Below, piece after piece: positions 33,885-43,156 of a stretch of DNA of 64,000 nt. The notes beneath the pieces are model-generated. The model worked only from the letters and a program-made list of their open reading frames with translations, searched no databases and was not told where the DNA came from. Every line of letters starts with the position of its first letter. The first letter of the stretch is position 1. The DNA is taken from positions 5,253 through 69,252 of the forward strand of contig JBDLJJ010000001.1 in the NCBI GenBank assembly GCA_039714435.1, in the 5' to 3' direction. The DNA is from JAZDDE01 sp039714435 (GTDB taxonomy: Bacteria > Gemmatimonadota > Gemmatimonadetes > Palauibacterales > Palauibacteraceae). Made by a program: the position numbers and the translations under genes.

Positions 33885-36800
33885 ATGGTTTCCACACGTC
33901 GTACGATGCAGGGAGCTTTCGCTTCCGCTCTTGCGCTCCTCCTCTTGGCCGCGCCAGCCGCAGCCCAGCAGACGACGGGAGCAATCCGCGGCACGGTCTC
34001 GGCCACTACTGGCGAGCCAATTGCGGCTACCGAAATGACCGCAACGAACGTCGCGACTGGTGTTCGCCAGGCCACGATCTCTGGGGCCAACGGCAGGTAT
34101 ATCTTCCCGTCGCTCCAGGTCGGACGGTATCGCGTAGAGGCGAGGCGGATCGGCTACCAGGCGCTGGTCCGGGAATCGATCCGGGTGTCGCTCGGCGGAA
34201 CGGTGGTGCAGGATTTTGCCATGGAAGTCAGCGCGGCGGAGCTTGATCCGATCGTGGTGGCCGGCGCGAGGCCTCTTATCGATCCGGCTGAGACTGGTGT
34301 CGTGGACCTGGTCAGTTCGGAGGAAATCAACGCTATCCCCGCGCTGGGCCGTAATTTCTCCGACCTGGTGGCTCTGTCGCCGAAGGTGGGAGTTTCGGCC
34401 GGCGACGGTACAGGCGGAAACCTTTCGCTGGGCGGCGGACGCCGCGGTGCGAATCTCGTTCAGATCGACGGCGCGGGTTCGACCGGAACGTTCTTCGGCG
34501 GTGAAGCGCGCGGATCGGACCGCATTCCGTTCGCCTTCTCTATCGAGAGCGTACAGGAGTTCCAGGTCGTGTCCAACGGATTCGACGTGGAGTTCGGCTT
34601 CTTCACAGGCGGCGTAATCAACGCGGTCACCAAGTCCGGCACTAATGAAGTGCACGGCTCGCTGTTCGGATACTTTCAGGACGATCAGTTTACGCGCGCC
34701 GATTTCCAGGGTCGATCGGCCGACTTCAAATCGCGGCAGCTCGGCGGCACCTTGTCGGGTCCCCTTATTCGCGACAAGCTTCACTTCTTCGTCGCCGTGG
34801 AGCGCCAGGACCGGGATCAGCCGATCTTCGGTCTTCCGGCGCCCGGTACCGCTCCTGACCCGACGACGCGCGTCCATCCGGACAGCGTGGCGCGGTTCCT
34901 GGAGATCCTGGAAAGGGTTTACGGCGTAACGGACGCGGCTGGACAAATCAATCAGACGCAGGACGAATGGTCGGTGTTCGGCAGGCTCGACTGGCAGCTC
35001 AACGACAAGCACCGGCTGACCCTTCGCCACAACTACACCGATCTCGAGCAATTGGGCGATCGGGTAAATCCAGATGAGACGATCCTCAACGGTGGGGTGT
35101 TCAACAACACCAGCAACTCGTTCGTGGCTCAGTTGAACTCGGTGTTCACTCCGACTGTATGGAACGAGTTCCGCGGTCAGTACGCTACTGAGCCGAGGCC
35201 GCGTACGGCCAATACCCTGCTTCCCGAGGCCGAGGTCAACGTCACGAGCGACTTCGGTGGCGGCGAGACTCAGTCCCTGCGGGGCCTTGAGTGCTGCAAC
35301 GACGCGGTTCTTCCGAATAACCTCGAGGAAACCACGATCGAGCTGAGCAACAGCCTGCACATTCTGGCCGGCGACCATGAGGTCAAGCTGGGCGGAATCT
35401 ACAATCGTTTTGACTATGTGAATTTCTTCTTCTTCAATCAGCAAGGTCAGTTTGACTTCAACAGTCTGGAGGACTTCGAGAATCAGCAGCCGGACGACTT
35501 CAACAGAAATCTTCCCAATCCGGGTCCGGACGGACAGTTCTTTACGGATGACGACGTCGGCCCGTTGGCGGACTACGCGACGAGCGAGGTTGGGCTGTAC
35601 ATTCAGGATACCTGGTCAGCTGGCGACAAGCTCAGCATCCAGGCGGGTGTCCGGTTCGACTTTACCAAAATGCTCGATTCGGCTCCGCTCAACTCCCAGC
35701 TCGTGACTGACCTTGGTATTAGCACCGATTTTCGCCCGGACGACAACAATATCTCACCGCGCCTGAGCTTCACCTACGATCCGACAGGTGAAGGCAGCAG
35801 CATCATTCGCGGTGGCGGCGGCCTGTTCTTCGGTCGGTTCCCATCGGTGCTCTATTCGAACTCGCTGCTCAACACAGGCGGCAACCAGCTCGGGCTGTTC
35901 TGTGATGACGATGAGGTGCCGTTCCCGGATTATCAGGCGTTCGCGGCTGACCTGACCAACATTCCGACGGCGTGCGCTGGCGGCGGCGGTGCTTCCCCCC
36001 CGACCGCGGACATCAACACGTTCTCGCCGGATTTCGAGTACCCGAAGACATTTAAGGCCAGCCTCGGGTACGAGCAGGAGATCGGTGAGGGCTTCAAGCT
36101 CGACTTCGACTTCTTGCTCGCGAATACTACCAGCAACTTCTCCGTACAGGATCAGAACCAGGGTCCCGAGTTGTTCCGGTCAGGCATCGAGAATCGCCCG
36201 GTGTTCTCCACCGTTCGATCTTCAGGCAGTCCCTCGTCGAGCGCCGGCCGAATCACGAACAACTTTGACGAAGTATTGGTGCACGTCAGCAACTCAGAGT
36301 CGCGGACATACCAGCTTTCGGTCGGTCTCTCGCAGCGCGGAGAGACATTCAGTTGGCAAACTGGATACACGTACTCTGATAGCAAGGACAACAACTCCTA
36401 CTCCTGCTGCACCACGACGACGGGTATTTTCGAGCAGACAACAGCAGGAAACGTCAACTTCATCGGCGATCGCGGCGATGACGTTGAGGGTAACTGGGGC
36501 ACGGCTGACTTCAACCGCAAACACACGTTCGTGCTTTCAGGGAACGCCGCCCTGCCGGCCGATTTCGAGATCAGCGGAATCTGGAGAACCTTCTCCGGGC
36601 GGCCGTGGACCGCCGTCGTCGACGGCAACGTCAACGGTGACCGTGACTTCGGAAACGATCGGGCGTACATCGGAACCAATCTGGTGTTCGACGATCCGGC
36701 CGCGGATGTGGCCCAGCTGAACGAGCACATGGCCAACCATAGCTGTTTGCGCGAAGCAGAAGGTCGAATCATCGGCCGCAACACCTGCGAAAATGACTTC

Positions 36801-37094
36801 TTTACACAGGTGGACATGCGGCTGCGCAAAGGATTCAACATCAAAGGCAACCAGAAGTTCGAGATCATAGTAGACGCGTTCAACGTGCTCAACTTGATCA
36901 ACGACGATTGGAGCCGTCAGATCGGAGTGGGATCGTTCAGCGATGAGACAGAGCTGCTCTCCGTGGAAGGCTTCGACTCGGCGACCAATACGTTCGTCTA
37001 CTCGGTCAATCCGAGCTTCGGTGAAGAGAGCGATCTCAACCGGTTCCGGACCAATCAGGGCACGCTGCAGCTGGGCGTGAAGTACGTCTTCTAG
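33885..37094 (+). CDS. TonB-dependent outer-membrane receptor (carboxypeptidase-regulatory-like N-domain)
   Basis: Outer-membrane active transporter or Oar-like protein of 1069 residues. It has a signal peptide (cleavage near APAAAQ, residues 24-28), a CarboxypepD_reg-like beta-sandwich (about 32-110, GAIRGTVSATTGEPIAATEM), a plug domain (about 125-235, LGRNFSDLVALSP, GVINAVTKSGTNE) and a long beta-barrel. The barrel ends in a terminal aromatic residue (LQLGVKYVF). No TonB box can be assigned. This domain order is typical of Bacteroidota/Gemmatimonadota-type receptors. The ligand is unknown; the adjacent nucleotidase and deaminase hint at nucleosides, but that is only context. A strong terminator follows 49 bp after the stop. 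Confidence 0.9.
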   Translation: MVSTRRTMQGAFASALALLLLAAPAAAQQTTGAIRGTVSATTGEPIAATEMTATNVATGVRQATISGANGRYIFPSLQVGRYRVEARRIGYQALVRESIRVSLGGTVVQDFAMEVSAAELDPIVVAGARPLIDPAETGVVDLVSSEEINAIPALGRNFSDLVALSPKVGVSAGDGTGGNLSLGGGRRGANLVQIDGAGSTGTFFGGEARGSDRIPFAFSIESVQEFQVVSNGFDVEFGFFTGGVINAVTKSGTNEVHGSLFGYFQDDQFTRADFQGRSADFKSRQLGGTLSGPLIRDKLHFFVAVERQDRDQPIFGLPAPGTAPDPTTRVHPDSVARFLEILERVYGVTDAAGQINQTQDEWSVFGRLDWQLNDKHRLTLRHNYTDLEQLGDRVNPDETILNGGVFNNTSNSFVAQLNSVFTPTVWNEFRGQYATEPRPRTANTLLPEAEVNVTSDFGGGETQSLRGLECCNDAVLPNNLEETTIELSNSLHILAGDHEVKLGGIYNRFDYVNFFFFNQQGQFDFNSLEDFENQQPDDFNRNLPNPGPDGQFFTDDDVGPLADYATSEVGLYIQDTWSAGDKLSIQAGVRFDFTKMLDSAPLNSQLVTDLGISTDFRPDDNNISPRLSFTYDPTGEGSSIIRGGGGLFFGRFPSVLYSNSLLNTGGNQLGLFCDDDEVPFPDYQAFAADLTNIPTACAGGGGASPPTADINTFSPDFEYPKTFKASLGYEQEIGEGFKLDFDFLLANTTSNFSVQDQNQGPELFRSGIENRPVFSTVRSSGSPSSSAGRITNNFDEVLVHVSNSESRTYQLSVGLSQRGETFSWQTGYTYSDSKDNNSYSCCTTTTGIFEQTTAGNVNFIGDRGDDVEGNWGTADFNRKHTFVLSGNAALPADFEISGIWRTFSGRPWTAVVDGNVNGDRDFGNDRAYIGTNLVFDDPAADVAQLNEHMANHSCLREAEGRIIGRNTCENDFFTQVDMRLRKGFNIKGNQKFEIIVDAFNVLNLINDDWSRQIGVGSFSDETELLSVEGFDSATNTFVYSVNPSFGEESDLNRFRTNQGTLQLGVKYVF

Positions 37095-37142
37095 AACGAT
37101 TCGGACGGAGTAAACAGCGGCCCGCACCTTGCGTGGCAGCGG

Positions 37143-37179
37143 AGAAGGGGGCGGAGGCGACTCTGCCCCCTTCTTTTTT
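37143..37179 (+). terminator. Rho-independent terminator after the TonB receptor gene
   Basis: A perfect 10-bp stem, AGAAGGGGGC (37143-37152) and GCCCCCTTCT (37165-37174), a 12-nt loop and a run of T after the stem to 37179. It is the only classical intrinsic terminator with a T-tract that I found in the window. It ends 37 bp before the next gene's start, so that lipoprotein gene would need its own promoter or readthrough. Confidence 0.85.
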
Positions 37180-37216
37180 CGACAACCAGTTCCGAGCGGA
37201 CAACCATGGAGGATTT

Positions 37217-37756
37217 GTGAGACATGCAGTAGCGGCAGTTTTGGTAGGCCTGGTAAGCGCCAGCTGCGCCGGAGAGGGACCCGATACTGTGGCAGAACAG
37301 TTCTGGACAGCGGCCCAGGCGCGGGACATAGAAACCGTCGAGGCGCTTTCGGTCGAATCGGAGTCAACGCAGCTGAACTTCGAGAACGAAGACAACGCCA
37401 TCGACGCGTTTGAACTAGGCGATTCGTTTGAAGAAGATGGCGAAACGCTGGTGCCGACATCGCTAAAGAGCAGCACTGGCGAAAAAGCCCTGGAGTTTGA
37501 TTTCGAGACTGTGATGGTGAAGCGAGAGGGTGCATGGAAGGTGGATCTGGATGAGACGGGCAACCGGATGATCCGGGCTGTGCTGGGCGCGTCGATGGAA
37601 GAACTCGGCCAAGCCATCGGCGAGGGAATGAAAGAAGCGATGGAAGGTGTCGCGGAGGGAATGGCCGAGGGCATGAGAGAGATGGGCGAAGCTATGGGCG
37701 AGGCCATGGAGGAAGGTTTCGAGCCAGGCCAGGATCCGGAACCGGCCGCCGAGTAG
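37217..37756 (+). CDS. Small lipoprotein with Glu/Gly/Met-rich repetitive C-terminus
   Basis: A 179-residue predicted lipoprotein. GTG at 37217 gives a short signal MRHAVAAVLVGLVSASC with the lipid cysteine at 17, preceded by GGAGGA. The longer open frame (from 37133) runs through the terminator and is unlikely. After the cysteine, TVAEQFWTAAQARDIETVEAL resembles DUF4878/NTF2-like small domains (first 20 residues considered). The last 55 residues are a degenerate repeat of M, E, G and A (GEGMKEAMEGVAEGMAEGM), predicted to form an amphipathic helix, then a Pro/Glu tail. Function unknown. Convergent with fbp. Confidence 0.7.
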   Translation: MRHAVAAVLVGLVSASCAGEGPDTVAEQFWTAAQARDIETVEALSVESESTQLNFENEDNAIDAFELGDSFEEDGETLVPTSLKSSTGEKALEFDFETVMVKREGAWKVDLDETGNRMIRAVLGASMEELGQAIGEGMKEAMEGVAEGMAEGMREMGEAMGEAMEEGFEPGQDPEPAAE

Positions 37757-37806
37757 CCCTGCGGCAGGGCAGTCCGGGTGTGGCCCGGGAGTGTCAGCGA
37801 GCGGAG

Positions 37807-38820
37807 CTAGGCGCCGCCGCTCTTCCCGGCCAGGTAGGAGCCCGCCATTTCGATGAGGTCTTTGGCGCCCATATAGAGTGGAATCGTCTGATGTAGCGCT
37901 GCAGGCTGGATCTGGAGGATGGGACGCGATCCGTCCGTAGCGGCTCCTCCCGCCTGTTCGCACACGAAGGCCAGGGGCGCAGCCTCATACAGAAGACGCA
38001 GCTTGCCATTTGGAGACCTGGTGTCGGCCGGATACATGAAGATCCCACCGTACAACAGCGTGCGGTGGAAGTCGGCCACCAGCGACCCGACATATCTGTG
38101 CGAGAATCCGGGCTCCTCGCCATCATCGCCGCGCAGGTGGTCTACCAGGGCCTGCTGTCCGGGACTCCAGCGAGTGTAGTTGCCTTCGTTCGCGCTGTAG
38201 ATACGTTTCCCGGGTGTGGGGATTCGAATCTCCGGATGAGATAGAAGAAACTCCCCGATGCTGGGATCCAGGGTAAAGCCGTGCACGGCCCGCCCTGTGG
38301 TGTACACGAGCACCGTGGACGACCCATACATGACGTATCCCGCCGCGACCTGCTTGTAGCCGGGCTGAAGACAATCCTCAAGCGTTCCATCCCGTCCTTC
38401 AGTGCACTGCCGGTGAATCGAGAAAATGGTTCCGATAGAGATGTTGGCATCTATATTGGAACTGCCGTCGAGCGGATCGAATAGCAGCACGTATTCGCCG
38501 GCCGGAAATTCGTCCGGTATGGGGAGCAGCTCTTCCGCCTCCTCCGAGGCCATGACGCACAGGAGGCCCGTGTGGTCGAAGGCCCGGAAGATCACTTCGT
38601 GCGCGTACTCGTCCAGCTTCTTGACCGCCTCGCCGTGCACGTTCTCGCGGCCCGTGTCCCCCAGGATGTCCACCAGGCCTGCCTTGCTGACCTCGCGGTG
38701 GATGAGTTTGGCCGCCAGCGTGAGCTCATGAAGAATACCGGTGAGCACTCCCGTGGCCTCGGGATGATGGCGCTCCTGGTCCACGATAAAACGGCCGATC
38801 GTGACGACAGACCTCTGCAT
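37807..38820 (-). CDS. fbp: Fructose-1,6-bisphosphatase, class I
   Basis: Gluconeogenic phosphatase (fructose 1,6-bisphosphate to fructose 6-phosphate). The 337 residues show the class I metal and substrate motif LFDPLDGSSNIDANI, LVADFHRTLLYGGIFMYP and the C-terminal LRLLYEAAPLAFVCEQAGG. The ATG at 38820 has GGAGGAG a few bases upstream and gives a standard N-terminus (MQRSVVTIGRFIVDQ); the open frame extends 11 codons further without support. Separated from comEC by 82 bp. With ppdK it equips the cell for growth on C3 and smaller substrates. Confidence 0.95.
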   Translation of the reverse strand: MQRSVVTIGRFIVDQERHHPEATGVLTGILHELTLAAKLIHREVSKAGLVDILGDTGRENVHGEAVKKLDEYAHEVIFRAFDHTGLLCVMASEEAEELLPIPDEFPAGEYVLLFDPLDGSSNIDANISIGTIFSIHRQCTEGRDGTLEDCLQPGYKQVAAGYVMYGSSTVLVYTTGRAVHGFTLDPSIGEFLLSHPEIRIPTPGKRIYSANEGNYTRWSPGQQALVDHLRGDDGEEPGFSHRYVGSLVADFHRTLLYGGIFMYPADTRSPNGKLRLLYEAAPLAFVCEQAGGAATDGSRPILQIQPAALHQTIPLYMGAKDLIEMAGSYLAGKSGGA

Positions 38821-38861
38821 ATACGCTCCTCCGGGGGTTCTCTCTCGAGTCATTCCACAGT

Positions 38862-38895
38862 GCCCTGCGCCAAGAATAGCTTTGCGCCGCAGGGC
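38862..38895. repeat. Inverted repeat between comEC and fbp
   Basis: An 8-bp perfect inverted repeat, GCCCTGCG (38862-38869) and CGCAGGGC (38888-38895), with an 18-nt loop, immediately after the comEC stop on the minus strand and before the fbp Shine-Dalgarno. It has no T-tract; it could be a weak terminator or a leader hairpin for fbp. Confidence 0.3.
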
Positions 38896-38902
38896 CGGTG
38901 CG

Positions 38903-41332
38903 TCAAGCGGTGGAAGGCAGGTCTCCTGACCGACCCAAACGCTTGCACTGCGTTCCTTGCTGGTCCGTTCTCCAGATCGTCTCCACTCCCGCCGAGCCGA
39001 GGCGCGCCAGGACAGAGGCGTGGGGGTGGCCGTATCGATTTCCTCTGCCGCTGGAGATCACTACTTCCGGAGCCGCAACAGCGCTGAGCCATGGGCTCGA
39101 TGACGACGTCTTGCTGCCGTGGTGTCCGACCTTGAGCAGATCCGCCCGTACTGAGTCGCGTGGCCAGCGGGCCAGAATCTCCGCCTCGAGTTTGGCTGAG
39201 GCATCGCCGGTGTTGAGGTACCGGAAACCTTCGTCCGTGGTGAGGCGGAACACGACGCTTGATTCATTCGCTCCGGTCACCCCAGCTGTGGAGCCCGGCT
39301 CGAGAGGACCCGGAGCCAGAACGGTTATCGTAACGTTGTCGAGCCGAAACCGGTCTCCAGCGCCGACCGGGTACCAGACGGCTCCCTCCATTTCGACGTC
39401 GGCCAGAAACTCTTCGTAGGCCGGCTTGGCCAGAGGCCGTCCGCCGTCAAGAACTCGCCGGACGGAGAACTGCCGGAGCACATCCGCCGCCCCACCCAGA
39501 TGATCCAGGTCCGGATGCGATAGAACCAGCAGGTCGATCTCCCGGGCCCCGTTCTGAGTCAGGAATCGGGTAATGGCTTGTCCCGCCTGTGGCGGGCCCG
39601 CGTCGAACAGAGCCCAGTGTCCGCGCTCGGTTCGCAGAACCGCGGCGTCTCCCTGCCCGACATCCAGCGTGCACAGCAGCGTCTCTCCCCGATGCCCGGC
39701 GGACAGTAGGGCAGGCATCGCGGTGAGTGATGCGAGCGCGAGTCCGGCGGCCGGCAACATCCGGCCCACGGGCCGGCCGGCGGCGAGCCGGCTCAAAATC
39801 CAGGCTAGCGCGAACATGGCAGCCCACTCGGCCGGGGACGGCGCTCGAACCTGGGCGTTGGCGAACGGAAGCGCGGCGAAGAACTCGGCCACCCGCAGCA
39901 GGGTCTCGACCAACAAGTCTGAGGCCGCGGAGGCGAGGCTGCCCACAGCTCCCGGTAGAGCTACGGTGAGCGCCAGGCTGGCGACGGCCAAACCTACCAG
40001 CGGGGCTCCTATCAGATTCGAGAACAGCGCGACCGGAGCCGTCCGTCCGAAGTGCGCTGCGGCTATGGGAGCCGTGAAGGCCAGAGCTCCAGCGCTGGCG
40101 CCTGCCACTCGGCTCCACCGAACGGCACGCGAATCTGGCGCGGCGCGCCCCGTGCTCGACCGCCGGTCCGCGACGTACGTGCCCAGCCGAGTGCCCAGGT
40201 CGCTTCCGACGAGCAAGCCCAGGAAGCCGGCGAAGGACATCTGAAAGCCCGGATCCGTAACCGAAGCCGGATTCAGTACGAGCAGGGAGCCGGCTGCGAG
40301 CCCCAGCGCGTCGAGCACGCTGGCAGGGCTTCCGCGCAGGCGAGACAGTGAGAAGGCGGCAAACAGAACCCAGGCCCGCGCCGCTGCCGGCGGGGCGCCG
40401 ATCATTAGCACGTACAGGCCCACCAGGAGAACCGCGGCGAGATAGCGGCGTGATCCGGGCAGGATAAATCCGGCCAGGCGCAGCGCTCCGAGTGCGATGA
40501 GACCGATGTGCAGACCAGAGATGGCCAGCAAGTGCGCCATTCCAGCGTCCGCGAAGGTTCGCCGAGTTTCGGGGCTGAGCTGGTCTCGCTCGGCCAGGGT
40601 AAGCGCCAGAGCGGCGGGTACCGCGCCTGGAGTCAGCCGGCTCGCCAGACGGTCACGGATCCAGCCGCGCACCATGGTGAGCCGGTGGCTCGGAGCGCTC
40701 TGGACGTCGACGATCCGGGCCCCCGTGACCAGGCCCTGCCGCTGCGGAAGCGCAGGCCAGCCTGAGCCAGCCGGCTCCGCCGTCTGAAACGGCCGCCAGC
40801 GACCGCTCAACGCGACCTCCATCTCCCGCACCCGGGGCCCGCTGGCCGGTGGCTCGGCCTGCCCCCGCCCCAAGAAGACGATGAGCGAGGGAATGCGGCA
40901 TTCTCTACCGGCGCTGGACAGACGGACGTCGCGCAGGGTCATGCGGGACGTACTCTCGGCGCCGAGCGGGCTGAGGGGCGCGTTGGCCAGGCCGACAACT
41001 GACACGCGGTGGCCCGACTCCAAGTCAAGAGTGCACGCCAGGCCTAGTTGGCCGGCGGAGCGAACGCCCAGAGCGAACCCGGCTCCGGCAACCAGCGTCA
41101 GCCAGACCGCTAGCGGTACTCCACTCCCATGTAGGGCCGCGCGTACTGCCAGAGATCCCGCCACAAGACCGCCCAGGCCCAGGTACCAGGAGCTGCTGCT
41201 GGCTAATAAGGAGGATTCACCTGAACCGAGCCACAGGCCGGCCGCTATGAACACCGCCAGGAGCAGCGCCGCGGCCAAGAGTGGGGACGGCCGGCGGAAT
41301 GTGGCCGAAGATGTCTGCTGGCCCCCGCTCAC
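38903..41332 (-). CDS. comEC: ComEC/Rec2 DNA-uptake channel
   Basis: Inner-membrane channel for transport of single-stranded DNA during natural transformation. The 809 residues hold an N-terminal membrane/OB region (DUF4131-like, about 15-190), the polytopic Competence domain (about 215-510, with DAGMAHLLAISGLHIGLIA and GAPPAAARAWVLFAAFSLSR) and a C-terminal metallo-beta-lactamase domain. That last domain has LDVGQGDAAVL, LSHPDLDHLGG and KVGHHGS, so the putative nuclease residues are intact. The full three-domain form suggests competence is possible, but no other competence gene is in the window. The start overlaps the stop of the LapA-like gene by 4 bp. Confidence 0.93.
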   Translation of the reverse strand: MSGGQQTSSATFRRPSPLLAAALLLAVFIAAGLWLGSGESSLLASSSSWYLGLGGLVAGSLAVRAALHGSGVPLAVWLTLVAGAGFALGVRSAGQLGLACTLDLESGHRVSVVGLANAPLSPLGAESTSRMTLRDVRLSSAGRECRIPSLIVFLGRGQAEPPASGPRVREMEVALSGRWRPFQTAEPAGSGWPALPQRQGLVTGARIVDVQSAPSHRLTMVRGWIRDRLASRLTPGAVPAALALTLAERDQLSPETRRTFADAGMAHLLAISGLHIGLIALGALRLAGFILPGSRRYLAAVLLVGLYVLMIGAPPAAARAWVLFAAFSLSRLRGSPASVLDALGLAAGSLLVLNPASVTDPGFQMSFAGFLGLLVGSDLGTRLGTYVADRRSSTGRAAPDSRAVRWSRVAGASAGALAFTAPIAAAHFGRTAPVALFSNLIGAPLVGLAVASLALTVALPGAVGSLASAASDLLVETLLRVAEFFAALPFANAQVRAPSPAEWAAMFALAWILSRLAAGRPVGRMLPAAGLALASLTAMPALLSAGHRGETLLCTLDVGQGDAAVLRTERGHWALFDAGPPQAGQAITRFLTQNGAREIDLLVLSHPDLDHLGGAADVLRQFSVRRVLDGGRPLAKPAYEEFLADVEMEGAVWYPVGAGDRFRLDNVTITVLAPGPLEPGSTAGVTGANESSVVFRLTTDEGFRYLNTGDASAKLEAEILARWPRDSVRADLLKVGHHGSKTSSSSPWLSAVAAPEVVISSGRGNRYGHPHASVLARLGSAGVETIWRTDQQGTQCKRLGRSGDLPSTA

Positions 41333-41583
41333 TCGTCTTTCTGCAGAATCTCTTTGTAGCGGCGGAGCATTCGGCGTGTCCGCAGATCGGCCCGCAGTCC
41401 CACGAGCACTACGGAGATCATGCCCAGGAGTGCGGCGCTGAACACCAGGGCCGGAACGGATACGGAGTCAAGCGTGACGATGCCCAGCCGTATCTGGACA
41501 CGCTGGGATCCGTTGGCGGCCGCGAACCAGAACGCCAGCAGGGCGGCCCCTACGCCTGTCAGAACAACGAGTCCGCGGCTCAC
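41329..41583 (-). CDS. LapA-like (DUF1049) small membrane protein
   Basis: An 84-residue protein with two hydrophobic helices (about 4-23 and 41-62) separated by VQIRLGIVTLDSVSVPALV, followed by a basic C-terminal tail LRTRRMLRRYKEIL. This matches the LapA/DUF1049 fold (N..Q.V.VRLG...L..VP pattern). In E. coli LapA relatives work with LapB in LPS assembly control; that role is not demonstrated here. Overlaps both neighbours by 4 bp (miaB stop upstream, comEC start downstream). Confidence 0.75.
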   Translation of the reverse strand: MSRGLVVLTGVGAALLAFWFAAANGSQRVQIRLGIVTLDSVSVPALVFSAALLGMISVVLVGLRADLRTRRMLRRYKEILQKDE

Positions 41584-43013
41584 GCTACCTGCTCACCGCG
41601 GAAGGTCGCCCCCGATGTGCTCACAATGCGGACCTTGTGGTACTCACCTACCCTCGCCCTCCGACCCGGGAAGGCTACCACTTTGTTCCCTTCCGTCCGG
41701 CCCAGAAGGTCGCCTTCGCTGCGGGCGGAGCGCTCCACCAGCACTTCTACAATGCGGCCTACTTGAGCCAGGTTGATCTCACGTTGGATCCGCCGGTGCA
41801 CGTCGATCACCGTAGCCAGGCGCCGTCTGGCCTCGGCGTCGGGCACACTATCGGCCGGCGGGAGACGGGTCGCCGGCGTGCCGTCCCGGGCCGAGAACCG
41901 GTACAGGTAAGCATCGTCGAATCTCGCCGTCTGGAGTACGCTGATCGTTTCGTCAAAATCGGCCTCCGTCTCACCCGGGAAGCCGACAATGACGTCGGTG
42001 GAGAGCGTGATGTCGGGAATCGCGGCCCGAACTCGATCCACCGTGTCCAGGAACCGCTCGGCCGTGTAGCGGCGCACCATGCGCCGCAGGACGCGGTTCG
42101 ACCCGGACTGAAGTGGAAGGTGGAGTTGTTTGCAGACAGCTTCCTCCTGGCTCATGACGTCTATCAAACGCTGATTCACATCGTTGGGGTGAGGTGAGGT
42201 AAATCGAACCCGCCGAATTCCAGGCACACGCGCCACTCCTCTCAGCAGGCGCGCGAAATCCCAATCGTCCGACTCGTACGAATTGACCGTCTGTCCCAGC
42301 AGAGTGACCTCCGTGAACCCGTCCGCCACCGCTAGCCTCACGTCGTTCAGAACCGCGCCGGCTTCCCGGTTCTTCTCGGAACCCCTGACATAAGGAACGA
42401 TGCAGAAAGTGCATCTGTGGTCGCAGCCTCGCTGGACCGTGATCCACGCTGTGACTCCTTCCCTGCGAACAGCACTGATTCCCTCATAGTTTTCGTCTGC
42501 GTCCAGTTCCAGGAGCGTCTGTCCGCGAGGAAGCTCTCCCTGGCGAATCTCCTCGATGGCCTCGCCCAGGCGCCGGTACGCATCGGGACCCGCAACCAGA
42601 TCCACACCCGCGTTCTGGGCTAGAAGGTCGTTGCCGACGCGCTGCGCCATGCATCCAGTCACGGCCAGCACCAGTTCCGGCCGCTCGACCCGATACTGCT
42701 GAAGCTGACCCACCCGTCCGCGAACCCGGCGCTCCGCGTTCTCCCGAATGGCGCATGTGTTCACGACGATAACGTCGGCCTGAGCCGGGTCGTCTACCAG
42801 GGCATAGCCCTGCGATGTGAGGACGCGGGACATAAGCTCCGTGTCGCTTACGTTCATCTGACATCCGTACGTCTCGATGAAAGCGTTTCCGCCGCCGGGC
42901 CGGACAGCGCGTGCGTCCGGGCTGGCCTCATCTGAGGCGGGGGCCGCTGCCTGATGCTCTTCTCCAGCCACGCGCAGCTGCACGAGCTTCCCTGCCACCT
43001 GATCTCTGATCAC
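41580..43013 (-). CDS. miaB: tRNA-2-methylthio-N6-dimethylallyladenosine synthase MiaB
   Basis: Radical SAM methylthiotransferase acting on A37 of tRNAs. It has the UPF0004 N-domain with FIETYGCQMNVSDTE, NTCAIRENAE and GCMAQR (three cysteines for the auxiliary cluster). The radical SAM motif RGCDHRCTFCIVPYVRG and a C-terminal TRAM domain (GRIVEVLVERSARSEGDLLG) follow. The start is unclear: the frame is open to 43211 but has no ATG, and would then overlap the divergent hydrolase gene. GTG codons at 43013, 42998 and 42971 are candidates, and I give the first. The leading region before FIETYGC is not conserved. Confidence 0.93.
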   Translation of the reverse strand: MIRDQVAGKLVQLRVAGEEHQAAAPASDEASPDARAVRPGGGNAFIETYGCQMNVSDTELMSRVLTSQGYALVDDPAQADVIVVNTCAIRENAERRVRGRVGQLQQYRVERPELVLAVTGCMAQRVGNDLLAQNAGVDLVAGPDAYRRLGEAIEEIRQGELPRGQTLLELDADENYEGISAVRREGVTAWITVQRGCDHRCTFCIVPYVRGSEKNREAGAVLNDVRLAVADGFTEVTLLGQTVNSYESDDWDFARLLRGVARVPGIRRVRFTSPHPNDVNQRLIDVMSQEEAVCKQLHLPLQSGSNRVLRRMVRRYTAERFLDTVDRVRAAIPDITLSTDVIVGFPGETEADFDETISVLQTARFDDAYLYRFSARDGTPATRLPPADSVPDAEARRRLATVIDVHRRIQREINLAQVGRIVEVLVERSARSEGDLLGRTEGNKVVAFPGRRARVGEYHKVRIVSTSGATFRGEQVA

Positions 43014-43156
43014 CGCGGTCCGATATCCTATAGAAATGGGACTCAACTGGGCTTCATCTGGAGGGAATGTAGTCTGAATCGGCGTGTGTGGGCTACCAGG
43101 ATGTGAGGCGGCCGCCGCCAATTGCCCCAATCGACCAGATTGGGTAGGATCGGCCC

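Noticed and set aside
33858..35444. 528-codon open frame antisense to the TonB receptor gene
   Set aside because: It mirrors the codon structure of the receptor gene, has no recognisable domain, and the plus-strand frame has a signal peptide, plug domain and barrel. It is a shadow of high-GC coding DNA.
37133..37216. N-terminal extension of the small lipoprotein from GTG 37133
   Set aside because: It would translate through the terminator hairpin and destroy the lipoprotein signal; GTG 37217 gives a proper lipobox and a Shine-Dalgarno.
37756..37788. Two short hairpins between the small lipoprotein gene and fbp as a bidirectional terminator
   Set aside because: Stems are only 5-6 bp (GCCCTG/CAGGGC and CCGGG/CCCGG) with no T-tract on either strand, so they are not distinguishable from chance in such GC-rich DNA.
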